Source: CAZHUN01 sp043801115
GTDB lineage: Archaea; Iainarchaeota; Iainarchaeia; Iainarchaeales; UBA10191
Assembly: GCA_043801115.1 (NCBI GenBank)
Contig: JAZDMJ010000030.1
Location: forward strand, 1-21,192
Length of the DNA stretch: 21,192 bases
Direction: 5' to 3'
The notes beneath the pieces were generated by a model, which saw only the letters and a program-made list of their open reading frames with translations, had not been told where the DNA came from and searched no databases. The translations under genes were made by a program, and so were the position numbers. Numbering within the stretch: the first letter of the stretch is position 1; every line of letters begins with the position of its first letter. Positions 8,669 to 15,498 of the stretch are shown here, one piece after another.

Positions 8669-9054
8669 TGAACTCTGGATTGTTTTTCGGACTCATTGCC
8701 CTCGCGTTGATTTCAGTCGCCATCAGCCAGTTGTTGTGGGCAGTCGTGTTCGGAATCGCCGCAATATTTGTCCTCTTTTATGAAACCTTGCGCGTGTCGA
8801 ACAAGTATGCAAAAAAGGGATACGCGAATTTGAAAACGGGCGCGTACAAAGAGTGGAATGAGGTAGAGGGCGCGAAGGGAAACTGGCCCAAGGGAAAATT
8901 CGACAAGTACTTGGGAGAAGCGGGAAAGAGAGTCGGAGAAGAAGCGTATTCTCCGCCTTCCGAAACTTTCCAGCTGAAAAAGAACTGGCTGGGCGCTTGG
9001 AGCGACGGCGCCAAAAACTTTTGGAAAGAATTCTGGGAAATTTTCAAAAAATAG
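8668..9054 (+). CDS. Small membrane protein 5 with Trp/Lys-rich cytosolic tail
   Basis: Read from the GTG at 8668 (overlapping the previous TAG), the product has 128 residues: two adjacent membrane segments (about 4-40), then a soluble, Lys- and Trp-rich amphipathic region ending in NFWKEFWEIFKK. The frame is open further upstream to 8407, but that part overlaps gene 4 and does not look like protein, so I rejected it. Its stop abuts the stop of the convergent minus-strand gene with no gap. Function unknown; the tail looks suited to lie on the membrane or to bind a partner. Confidence 0.7.
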   Translation: MNSGLFFGLIALALISVAISQLLWAVVFGIAAIFVLFYETLRVSNKYAKKGYANLKTGAYKEWNEVEGAKGNWPKGKFDKYLGEAGKRVGEEAYSPPSETFQLKKNWLGAWSDGAKNFWKEFWEIFKK

Positions 9055-9546
9055 TCAGCGAAGGGCTTGTAGCACTTTTTTCAGCAATTCCTGCGTGGCC
9101 GCGCTTTGCGCTTTGAGTTCTTTCAAATCCTTTTGCACTTGCTTGACTCTTTCTTCCAATGCATTCAAGGATTCAGCGCTTTCTTCGCTTCCGGGAAGCG
9201 CGTCAATTTTTTCGTGCAACTCTGAAACGCTGGACTGGACGTCTTCGAGTTTTTCGCCGTGCGATTGCAGTGCAATTTCAGTGGAAGAGTCGGCAATGGA
9301 AGAAAGATCCGCTTTTTCGTCCAAGTGTTTTTGGATTTTTTCGACCGCCCTGTCCGCAATCTGCTCGTGCAGGGGCGCGTCGGAAGTTCGAGTTGCGGGA
9401 GAAGGAGCGCGCTTGGCTTTGGAAATGGCGGAATTCGTTTCCGCGTCCGAAACGCCGAGCTCTTTCAACGTACTTCGGATAACTTCTTCCGAAATTCCGG
9501 AAGAAAGCATTTTTTGAACGGTTTCCAAGAGCAATGCTTCGTCCAT
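9055..9546 (-). CDS. Coiled-coil protein with UBA-like N-terminus
   Basis: A 163-residue acidic protein. Residues 1-45 form a short helical bundle resembling a UBA-type or recombination-associated helical domain (LSSGISEEVIRSTLKELGVS). Residues about 70-163 are a long coiled coil rich in Glu, Lys, Gln and Ser. No signal peptide or catalytic motif is present. It is divergent from the HerA-like gene with only 68 nt between start codons. A GAGG ribosome site lies just ahead of its ATG on the minus strand (about 9550-9556). Structural or adaptor role inferred. Confidence 0.75.
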   Translation of the reverse strand: MDEALLLETVQKMLSSGISEEVIRSTLKELGVSDAETNSAISKAKRAPSPATRTSDAPLHEQIADRAVEKIQKHLDEKADLSSIADSSTEIALQSHGEKLEDVQSSVSELHEKIDALPGSEESAESLNALEERVKQVQKDLKELKAQSAATQELLKKVLQALR

Positions 9547-9556
9547 TTTCCTCTAC

Positions 9557-9565
9557 CTTTTTATA
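9557..9565 (+). promoter_or_regulatory. Box A for the HerA-like gene
   Basis: TTTTTATAC predicts a transcription start near 9587-9590, giving a short leader with AAGGGTG ahead of ATG 9615. It lies inside the expected leader of the divergent coiled-coil gene. Confidence 0.5.
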
Positions 9566-9597
9566 CGCAAAACGCGTGAAAGTAATAGCATTCGAGG

Positions 9598-9605
9598 ATT
9601 TAAAA
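9598..9605 (-). promoter_or_regulatory. Box A for the coiled-coil gene
   Basis: TTTTAAAT on the minus strand predicts a start near 9573, a leader of about 27 nt carrying AGGTAGAGG before the ATG at 9546. It lies inside the leader of the plus-strand gene, so the two promoters are crossed. Confidence 0.45.
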
Positions 9606-9614
9606 GGGTGTAGC

Positions 9615-11138
9615 ATGGAAGTCAAAAAACTCGCGCACGGCCCCTGGAACGAATTGTTTTCGGGAAACTTCCAAGAACAGGAAGTGCAGTGCCTGGAAAA
9701 CAAGGACTCTTTTTTATTAACGCTCATTTTCGACAAGCAGGGAAGCAAAACTTTGGGCGCAGTCGTGGAAGTGTACTTGATTTTCGTGGCCAAGGGAGAA
9801 GTGGAATCGTTTGCGGAAACCCTGCCCAAAAACCTCACTGCTTGGCTGCACCATTCCGCGGAAAGCACGCTCAAATATTTAGTAGTGGGAGTGGGCCCCG
9901 AGTACGCGCAATGGAACGAAAAGGCGTTGAATGCGGGAGTGGAAAAACAATATCAGGGCGCGCTCCAAACTGCAAGCGTTGTGCAAAACCTGGCTGATTC
10001 GTATGATATTAAACTCACGGAGTGGAAAAAGGCGGGCGAAAAAGAGAAGGAAGCACTGCTCGCCCAGCCCTTGCTCGCTCCCTTGCTCGCCAGCGCGCAA
10101 TACGCGCAGTCCAAAGGAGGAATGGAAAAAGTGGAAAAATCATTGGAAGGAATTCCCGTCTCCGCCCATGCGAGCGTGATGCTGGGAAAGGACAGGGACG
10201 GAAAAACTGCGGAAGAACCCTTGGGAATGGTGTTCAAAAACTGCATTTCGGGCGGAAGCGCCACGCAAAGACTGCAAATGGCGCAAGTATTGCTGGAAGG
10301 AGTACTGCTCGCGAACGTTCCCGCTGTTTGCATTGACAACCAGGAGCGGTTTTCCGCGCTCGCCACTCCCACTTCGGACCGAGAAAAACTGAGACAGTAC
10401 GGAGTATCGTTCGAGCCCATCGGATTTCCACTGCAAGTGTTTCACGCGCTGAAAGAAATCAAAACCGAACTGGGATTGGTTCAGTTGGACGGCTTGGCGG
10501 AATTGAACGGTTGGGGCGCGGGAGAAAGCGTGAAAGCAATCCGGGAAGTTTTCGCGCAAAAACCTTCTTCCTTGCAGCAAGCGCGCGAACTCTTGCAAAA
10601 CAAAACCGTGCAGGGAGACTATACCGCGTTCGTGCAAGGGCAGAGCATGAGACTGCTCGCACTGCTCGAACAGCGTTATCCTGCATTCTTCAACGGGCCG
10701 AACGATTTCAACGAACTCATCAAGCCCTGGGCGAGGGCGATTGGACGAACAGCCATTGCGAGCGTGAAAGGACTGGATGCAAAACAGACTTTGCTGTTAA
10801 CGCACTCGCTCGTGAAGGGAACGTTTTTGAAACTGAAAAGCCAGGGCGAAAGCTCCAAACCGCGCGCCCTTCTCGTTCTTCCCGAATTTAACTCCTGGCT
10901 CGCGCGCTCTCTCAACCCCTTGTACTTGGAATTGTTCATCTGCTTGAAAGAGGGGGCGAAATACGGTTTGGGGTACATTGCGAGCGCGGAACACGAAGCC
11001 GACTTTCCGAAAGAGTTAAGCGACGGCGCGGACGCCTTTTTCGGAATTATTGAAGGAGAAGACGTTGGAGTGCGCTTGAGCAACCAAAAACAGTACCGCT
11101 TTTTGGTACGCCCTCCGCTCGCCAAAAAAGTGGAATGA
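9615..11138 (+). CDS. HerA/VirB4-like protein with degenerate Walker A (probable pseudo-ATPase)
   Basis: A 507-residue soluble protein. The layout of residues 185-459 resembles HerA/VirB4-type ATPases: a strand and P-loop position at GGSATQRL (213-220), a helix and then a Walker B-like VCID (238-241), and late in the chain a strand LLVLPEF (419-425) followed by KYGLGYIASAEH where the family has a sensor Ser-Gln. The canonical GxxxxGK[ST] is replaced by GxxxxQRL, the expected DE after the late strand is PE, and the Gln is Glu, so ATP hydrolysis is doubtful. ATG 9615 is chosen because AAGGGTG precedes it; in-frame GTG 9576 lies before the predicted transcription start. The family link is by eye and moderate; another P-loop-like fold is possible. 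Confidence 0.6.
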   Translation: MEVKKLAHGPWNELFSGNFQEQEVQCLENKDSFLLTLIFDKQGSKTLGAVVEVYLIFVAKGEVESFAETLPKNLTAWLHHSAESTLKYLVVGVGPEYAQWNEKALNAGVEKQYQGALQTASVVQNLADSYDIKLTEWKKAGEKEKEALLAQPLLAPLLASAQYAQSKGGMEKVEKSLEGIPVSAHASVMLGKDRDGKTAEEPLGMVFKNCISGGSATQRLQMAQVLLEGVLLANVPAVCIDNQERFSALATPTSDREKLRQYGVSFEPIGFPLQVFHALKEIKTELGLVQLDGLAELNGWGAGESVKAIREVFAQKPSSLQQARELLQNKTVQGDYTAFVQGQSMRLLALLEQRYPAFFNGPNDFNELIKPWARAIGRTAIASVKGLDAKQTLLLTHSLVKGTFLKLKSQGESSKPRALLVLPEFNSWLARSLNPLYLELFICLKEGAKYGLGYIASAEHEADFPKELSDGADAFFGIIEGEDVGVRLSNQKQYRFLVRPPLAKKVE

Positions 11139-11166
11139 GTTTCACTGGAAAAGTGCTCTCGTTTTG

Positions 11167-11173
11167 TTTAAAT
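11167..11173 (+). promoter_or_regulatory. Box A for the PIN-domain gene
   Basis: TTTAAAT lies 27 nt ahead of the GTG at 11197. This supports a leaderless transcript and the shorter start. Confidence 0.55.
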
Positions 11174-11196
11174 CCTTCCAACCGCCCAAAACGAGC

Positions 11197-11631
11197 GTGC
11201 GCCAAAAGTTTTACGTGGACACGTCGGTATGGAGGGACTATTTCGAAGACCGTTCGGACGGACTTCGCCCTTTGGGAGAGTTCGCGTTCCGGTTCTTGAA
11301 ATGGTGCCAGTCGCAGCATTGCGCGATACTCGTTTCCGATGCAGTGGAACTCGAATTGCGCATCTTCGCTTCGGGCGAAAAAGTGCGACTCATTTTTCAA
11401 GAATTCGAAGAGTCGATTGTTCATGTCGTTGCGACAACCGCGGAAGTGGAAGAGGCAAGAACTTTTTGGGAGAAGAATCGAAAGCGGTTTCCTTTGGCCG
11501 ATATTTTGCACTCGATTGTCGCCCGCGACAACGACGCCGTGTTGGTTTCGCGGGACAATCATTTCAAGGAAATTGAAATCGTTCAATCCTTCAAGCCCGA
11601 AGAAATCAATCCGGAAGATGATGGTTTTTGA
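11197..11631 (+). CDS. PIN-domain ribonuclease, VapC-like toxin candidate
   Basis: The 144-residue product carries the acidic residues of a PIN domain: Asp8 in YVDTSVW, Glu51/Glu53 in AVELEL, Asp102 in LADILHSIVA and Asp120 in LVSRDNHF. Proteins of this kind are Mg-dependent endoribonucleases, usually VapC toxins cutting tRNA or rRNA. I place the start at GTG 11197 because of the box A; an in-frame TTG at 11164 would add 11 residues overlapping the promoter. No antitoxin gene precedes it, unlike standard vapBC. Instead its last 26 bp overlap a convergent RHH gene. The order of the catalytic residues looks intact. Confidence 0.85.
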   Translation: MRQKFYVDTSVWRDYFEDRSDGLRPLGEFAFRFLKWCQSQHCAILVSDAVELELRIFASGEKVRLIFQEFEESIVHVVATTAEVEEARTFWEKNRKRFPLADILHSIVARDNDAVLVSRDNHFKEIEIVQSFKPEEINPEDDGF

Positions 11632-11902
11632 AGAGTTCTTTGGCGAACGTTGAGTCGTTCGCTTCTCTCCACTTGGAAAATTCTTCGTTTTCTTTCAACG
11701 CGCCCTTGCCCTTCAACGAGCCCCGCGCGGCAAACAATTTTTCCCACGCCTTTTTCTGGTTCCGCTCTTGCTCTAACGCGCTCAGCTTGGAACGAATCGC
11801 GTCGCGCAAAAACTCGGTCTTCGTCGAATAGTGGAACTCGCGCATTCCCTTCTCGATTTCGCGCGCCGTTTTGGCTTCCAACTTCAAACTCACATTCTCC
11901 AT
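11606..11902 (-). CDS. RHH (CopG-type) DNA-binding protein, antitoxin candidate
   Basis: A 98-residue protein. Residues 2-9 (ENVSLKLE) form the DNA-binding strand, 11-22 and 26-44 the two helices of a ribbon-helix-helix fold, followed by a linker and a Trp-containing C-terminal region (KAWEKLF, SKWREAND) of the kind antitoxins use to wrap a toxin. It converges on the PIN gene with a 26-bp tail overlap, which makes it the best candidate antitoxin for it. The start ATG at 11902 coincides with the expected transcription start, and a repeat-type operator covers that point, suggesting autoregulation. Confidence 0.8.
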   Translation of the reverse strand: MENVSLKLEAKTAREIEKGMREFHYSTKTEFLRDAIRSKLSALEQERNQKKAWEKLFAARGSLKGKGALKENEEFSKWREANDSTFAKELFKNHHLPD

Positions 11903-11926
11903 ACTACTATGTACTACAAAGTAGTA
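11902..11926 (-). promoter_or_regulatory. Probable RHH autoregulatory operator
   Basis: TACTAC occurs at 11902-11907 and 11912-11917, exactly 10 bp apart, and its inverted copy GTAGTA at 11921-11926, forming a perfect 6-3-6 palindrome with the second copy. It lies between the box A and the start codon of the minus-strand RHH gene. RHH repressors typically bind short repeats spaced by one helical turn. Confidence 0.65.
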
Positions 11927-11932
11927 TTTTAA
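11925..11932 (-). promoter_or_regulatory. Box A for the minus-strand RHH gene
   Basis: TTAAAATA on the minus strand stands about 26 nt upstream of ATG 11902 and overlaps the edge of the operator, so repressor binding would block TBP or RNA polymerase. Confidence 0.6.
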
Positions 11933-11961
11933 CCTTTCCGCCGAAAGCCCGCCCCGAAAAC

Positions 11962-11970
11962 TATATATAT
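11962..11970 (+). promoter_or_regulatory. Box A for the RHH/RelE operon
   Basis: TATATATAT predicts a start near 11990, leaving a leader of roughly 11 nt that carries AGGTGG (11991-11996) before ATG 12001. Confidence 0.6.
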
Positions 11971-12000
11971 CTTTTTGTGGTACTTTTGATAGGTGGTAGA

Positions 12001-12267
12001 ATGGGAGAAACTCTGGTCAGATTGGAAGGCGCGCAGGAAATGATTTTGGACAAGCTGACGGAAGCGGGCATTTTCAAGACGCGCAGCGAGGCCATCCGCG
12101 CGGGCGTTTTGAGACTGGGCAAAGAGTTTGGCGTGTTCAAGACTTTGCAGGACGTGGAAGACGAATTGGCTGTTCGGAAGATGAAGAAGATTTTCCAGGA
12201 AGTTGATACGGGAAAGCGGAAAGTGTACAGCGAAGCGCAGGTCAAGAAAAAGTACGGTTTCAAGTGA
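12001..12267 (+). CDS. RHH antitoxin (RelB/ParD-like)
   Basis: An 88-residue protein with an N-terminal ribbon (ETLVRLEG), two helices around GIFKTRSEAIRAGVLRLGKE that match the ribbon-helix-helix fold, and a charged C-terminal tail for toxin binding. The frame is open upstream to 11650, but the short leader with AGGTGG and the preceding box A fix ATG 12001. It overlaps the toxin gene by 4 nt (GTGA), the standard coupled antitoxin-toxin order. It is divergent from the other RHH gene, with 98 nt between start codons. Confidence 0.85.
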   Translation: MGETLVRLEGAQEMILDKLTEAGIFKTRSEAIRAGVLRLGKEFGVFKTLQDVEDELAVRKMKKIFQEVDTGKRKVYSEAQVKKKYGFK

Positions 12268-12524
12268 TTCCGATGTATGCGCTCGAATATGCGGATGATT
12301 GGGACCAGTATTTCGTCAAACTGGACAAGGCCGAACAGGAACGAATTTGGAAGAAAATCCAGCAACTAAAGACTATTTCCCGCGCAAGACACTTGCGGCA
12401 CGGAACGCCCCTTTTCGTCGTCGAAGCTGGACAATACCGGATTTGTTTCGGCCAATTCGGAAAGGTTCGCAAAATCGCGTTCGCTGGCAACCACAAACAG
12501 TACGAAAAATGGCTCAAAACTTGA
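12264..12524 (+). CDS. RelE/ParE-family toxin
   Basis: An 86-residue protein with the compact RelE/ParE fold: a first strand (YALEYADDW), a helix pair (LDKAEQERIWKKIQQLK), HLRHGTPLFVVEAGQYRICFGQ matching the conserved glyR[lv]-x-GxYRI core, and a final strand and helix with GNHKQYEKWL. RelE members cut mRNA on the ribosome, ParE members poison gyrase; sequence alone does not say which applies. GTG 12264 overlaps the antitoxin stop; ATG 12273 is the alternative. The last residues (HKQYEKWL) resemble the catalytic HRxxxY end of RelE. Confidence 0.85.
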   Translation: MIPMYALEYADDWDQYFVKLDKAEQERIWKKIQQLKTISRARHLRHGTPLFVVEAGQYRICFGQFGKVRKIAFAGNHKQYEKWLKT

Positions 12525-12556
12525 CTCGTTTTTAAAGCAAAAAAAAAACGCAAACG

Positions 12557-12564
12557 TTTAAATA
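12557..12564 (+). promoter_or_regulatory. Box A for large lipoprotein A
   Basis: TTTAAATA lies about 28 nt ahead of ATG 12589, after an A-rich stretch. It implies a leaderless mRNA. Confidence 0.6.
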
Positions 12565-12588
12565 CTACAAAAACTTGAATGCAAGCAC

Positions 12589-15498
12589 ATGAAACAATTC
12601 GTTGCTGTCGCCTTGTTGTTGGCGTTGCTGCTCGTTTTCGGCTGTGTCGAATCTTCGGAAGGACAAGCGGCGGCAGTGCCCAACATTGTCATTACGGCTC
12701 CCGCTCAGGGCGTTACGATTTCTTCGGGAACGGAAGTCGTCGTCCAAACTTCCAAAATCGCTCCGACAAGCGTGGAATTGTGGTTGAACGACAAAGCCAT
12801 TGCCAGTCAAAAGCCGACGGGAGGACAAACCATTTTCATATTCAAATGGGACCCTTCCACGACTGTCCCGCAGGGAAAACTGCAAAATACTCTCGTGGCC
12901 AAAGCTTTGACCAAGAGCGGAACCAAAACCAGCAAAACCGTCACCGTCAACGTGCTCGCGCCTCCTCAAAAGTTTTCGCTTGGAATTGACACGGTTTCCA
13001 ACAAACCCTTTTTGGCGTGGACTGCGGCAACGTGGGGCGGAGTCCAACGCTTTGAAGTCCAGCGCCGAACGGTTTCAGGACAATCTGAACAAATTGCAGT
13101 GCTTCCCGCCGGCACGTTTTCGTTCACGGACAGCGAAGCACAAGAAGGAACCCAATACTATTACAAAATGCGCGCTTTGGACGCTACGGGCAACATTCGG
13201 TCCGAATTCACAACAGAACAGTACGTCATTGTTCCCTCTTCCAAAATCGTGCTCGTGGGAGGCAAAGGATACCCGTACGATCCCAACAATAATTCTGGCG
13301 TTTACAATTACACTACCACTCTGATTCGGGGAGGAACGCTCTCGAACCCGAACATTTACGGCATTTTGATTGAAAACTCTGCTGAAAGGTGGACCGAACC
13401 GTATTCGAATCCGGGAATGTTGTGGCCCACACAGAGCGAACAATCCTTGACAGGCCATGCGGGAACCATTGCAACATTCGGCCAATCCATTCCAGGAGGA
13501 TATCCTGGCTCCAGTTATTCGAGCGTAACCTTTGACGGTTTCAACTACACTATGCCCATTTCCAAGCTCTATTTTGGAAAAATTTTGGGAAACGAAACCG
13601 AACCTTCCATGGATTCGAGAGCAATTGGAAAAGTAGAATATACTGCTAATGACAACAAGTTCTATAGAATTCCAATGGCACTGCAACTGGACTGGACTTC
13701 CACTGGTAGCACATTTTCCTTTAATGAGCAAACAATCTGGTACAAAATCAACGAAGGAACGGGTGGATCAATTGGAACATACGATGCTGAATTTAATGTT
13801 AAAGTAAGTGATTACGTGAACGGGCGAAAATGGACTTCAGACATTGATGTTACAAACAAGCGCGTGACGCTCAGCGTGTACAATAGTTCTATTTCAAAAA
13901 AAGTCCTTAACATCGGCGATATAGTGACTGTAGACGGAGTTTCTTTCAAGTTCAAAAGCGTCGGCACAGGAGGAGACCACCAACCTTTTGCGACATTCGC
14001 AGCGGACAACCAGTTGAAAATTTGCTTGAATGCAGTACCGGGTTGCGAATCAAAAGGACAGGGGTATTTTTTATGGGGCGGAAAGGAATTGTACCTATCT
14101 AATGATTCTACTTGGGACGTAGAAAACGTAGGTTTTGGGGCGCATGATTTGAATCTTGTCGGCAACAATAATCTTCTTGGAAGTGGCAATAATCCGTTTT
14201 ACTATGCCATTCGAGCAGACTTGCAAGCGAAGCGATTATGGCTGGTTTTGGATGCAGACCAAAACTATGTCGCGCAGTATGGAAATATTTGGCGGTTGTC
14301 CCAGGGAGTGGAAAACGATGACAATCCAAAAATTGTAAGTTATTTTTCGCCAGACAGTTCTTGGTGGTATGATGGTTACAATTCAAGAAGTCCAGGCGAC
14401 GCGCAATACTATGCCGCAGTATTTGACGTCATCCAAACCGCATTTGATGCGGCAACACAAGAGGCCACAATTTACTTGGACTCGAGCAGTGGCGGACTCA
14501 TTGGACCGTTTCCCAATTCGAACTTGAACATATTCACAAAAGATGCAACAGTCTGGTCGTACGACTTTGCCGGAACGTACAGCACGGGAACAATGCAATA
14601 CAATCTTATTTCAGGAACGCAGGAAACTTTTTTGAAAGGCGCGTACACGGCCACAGGCGGAAAATTTGTTCTGGACGAAACCAATGACGGAATTGCGATT
14701 GCATTGCCTGATGGAAGGGGTGGGGCGCCGAAAGTTCAATTCCGAATCATTAACATTCCAAAAGGAATTACGGAAACATATTTGGATGGCTTGAGAAGTT
14801 CGATATCGTCAAGTCCTTCAATTACCACTGAAGTTTACAAAGACCCGTTCCTTGAACAAGAAGGAAGCATTAATGGAACGTACAACAGTCAATCGTATCC
14901 TGTTGCATACAACGAAAAATTTGTCATCACGGCGGACGCCCGAATGGATCCCTCGGCAGATGTCAAAGACTTGGTTGCCAATATCGATAGTGGAGGATAC
15001 CGATATCAGCTTGACTTTTCGCCCGGCCTTCCGCTGGACGCGAGCGGAAAGTATCAATCCGCAAACGGCAATTGTTTCATGATCCCGTTTTTCGGAAAAG
15101 AATACCAGCTTGAAAGCGCCGACTTTAGCGAAACAACTTCCGCATTCCAACTCGTGCTCAGCCTGAACGCGTGCGCTACTCTTCCCGCCAACCAGCTCTT
15201 TTCCGGAACCGTCGGCCTTACGATGGGAATTTCTGGAGACCGCTGGATTGAACCCGTCGATTTGAGCGGGAACGGAGTGTGCCAGGATACGGTTAGCGCG
15301 TGGGTGGGAAAGTACGCCAAAACCAACGGAAACTGCAACCAAATTGCGGGAACGTTGATGGCCAGCGATATTGCTCAAAACAGCGAACCCGCACCCTGTC
15401 CGGAATCGTGCGCCACGCACTGCGAAGCCTTCAAAATCAGCACGCAAAACGAAACCAGCGGAGCCCTCGAAATCTGGAACACTTCAAACTGCCAATGA
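12589..15498 (+). CDS. Large modular surface lipoprotein A
   Basis: A 969-residue secreted lipoprotein. Residues 1-19 are a signal peptide with lipobox VFGC (Cys19). Residues about 30-120 are an Ig-like domain (ITAPAQGVTISSGTEV...), 122-215 a fibronectin III-like domain beginning APPQKFSL, and 220-865 a long Asn/Gly/Tyr-rich beta region with many glycosylation sequons and no recognised domain. Residues 870-969 are a domain with six Cys that ends in LEIWNTSNC and is shared with lipoprotein B at 18339. The central part (about 13600-14850) uses more AT-rich codons than the ends. I infer an extracellular binding or envelope protein. Its stop directly abuts the convergent coiled-coil gene. Confidence 0.85.
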   Translation: MKQFVAVALLLALLLVFGCVESSEGQAAAVPNIVITAPAQGVTISSGTEVVVQTSKIAPTSVELWLNDKAIASQKPTGGQTIFIFKWDPSTTVPQGKLQNTLVAKALTKSGTKTSKTVTVNVLAPPQKFSLGIDTVSNKPFLAWTAATWGGVQRFEVQRRTVSGQSEQIAVLPAGTFSFTDSEAQEGTQYYYKMRALDATGNIRSEFTTEQYVIVPSSKIVLVGGKGYPYDPNNNSGVYNYTTTLIRGGTLSNPNIYGILIENSAERWTEPYSNPGMLWPTQSEQSLTGHAGTIATFGQSIPGGYPGSSYSSVTFDGFNYTMPISKLYFGKILGNETEPSMDSRAIGKVEYTANDNKFYRIPMALQLDWTSTGSTFSFNEQTIWYKINEGTGGSIGTYDAEFNVKVSDYVNGRKWTSDIDVTNKRVTLSVYNSSISKKVLNIGDIVTVDGVSFKFKSVGTGGDHQPFATFAADNQLKICLNAVPGCESKGQGYFLWGGKELYLSNDSTWDVENVGFGAHDLNLVGNNNLLGSGNNPFYYAIRADLQAKRLWLVLDADQNYVAQYGNIWRLSQGVENDDNPKIVSYFSPDSSWWYDGYNSRSPGDAQYYAAVFDVIQTAFDAATQEATIYLDSSSGGLIGPFPNSNLNIFTKDATVWSYDFAGTYSTGTMQYNLISGTQETFLKGAYTATGGKFVLDETNDGIAIALPDGRGGAPKVQFRIINIPKGITETYLDGLRSSISSSPSITTEVYKDPFLEQEGSINGTYNSQSYPVAYNEKFVITADARMDPSADVKDLVANIDSGGYRYQLDFSPGLPLDASGKYQSANGNCFMIPFFGKEYQLESADFSETTSAFQLVLSLNACATLPANQLFSGTVGLTMGISGDRWIEPVDLSGNGVCQDTVSAWVGKYAKTNGNCNQIAGTLMASDIAQNSEPAPCPESCATHCEAFKISTQNETSGALEIWNTSNCQ

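Noticed and set aside
11164..11166. TTG start for the PIN protein
   Set aside because: It overlaps the box A; GTG 11197 is at the expected transcription start and just precedes the first PIN strand.
12525..12588. A/T-rich stretch as an origin or DNA-uptake signal
   Set aside because: It is short and explained by a T-run after relE and the box A of lipoprotein A; no origin recognition repeats are present.
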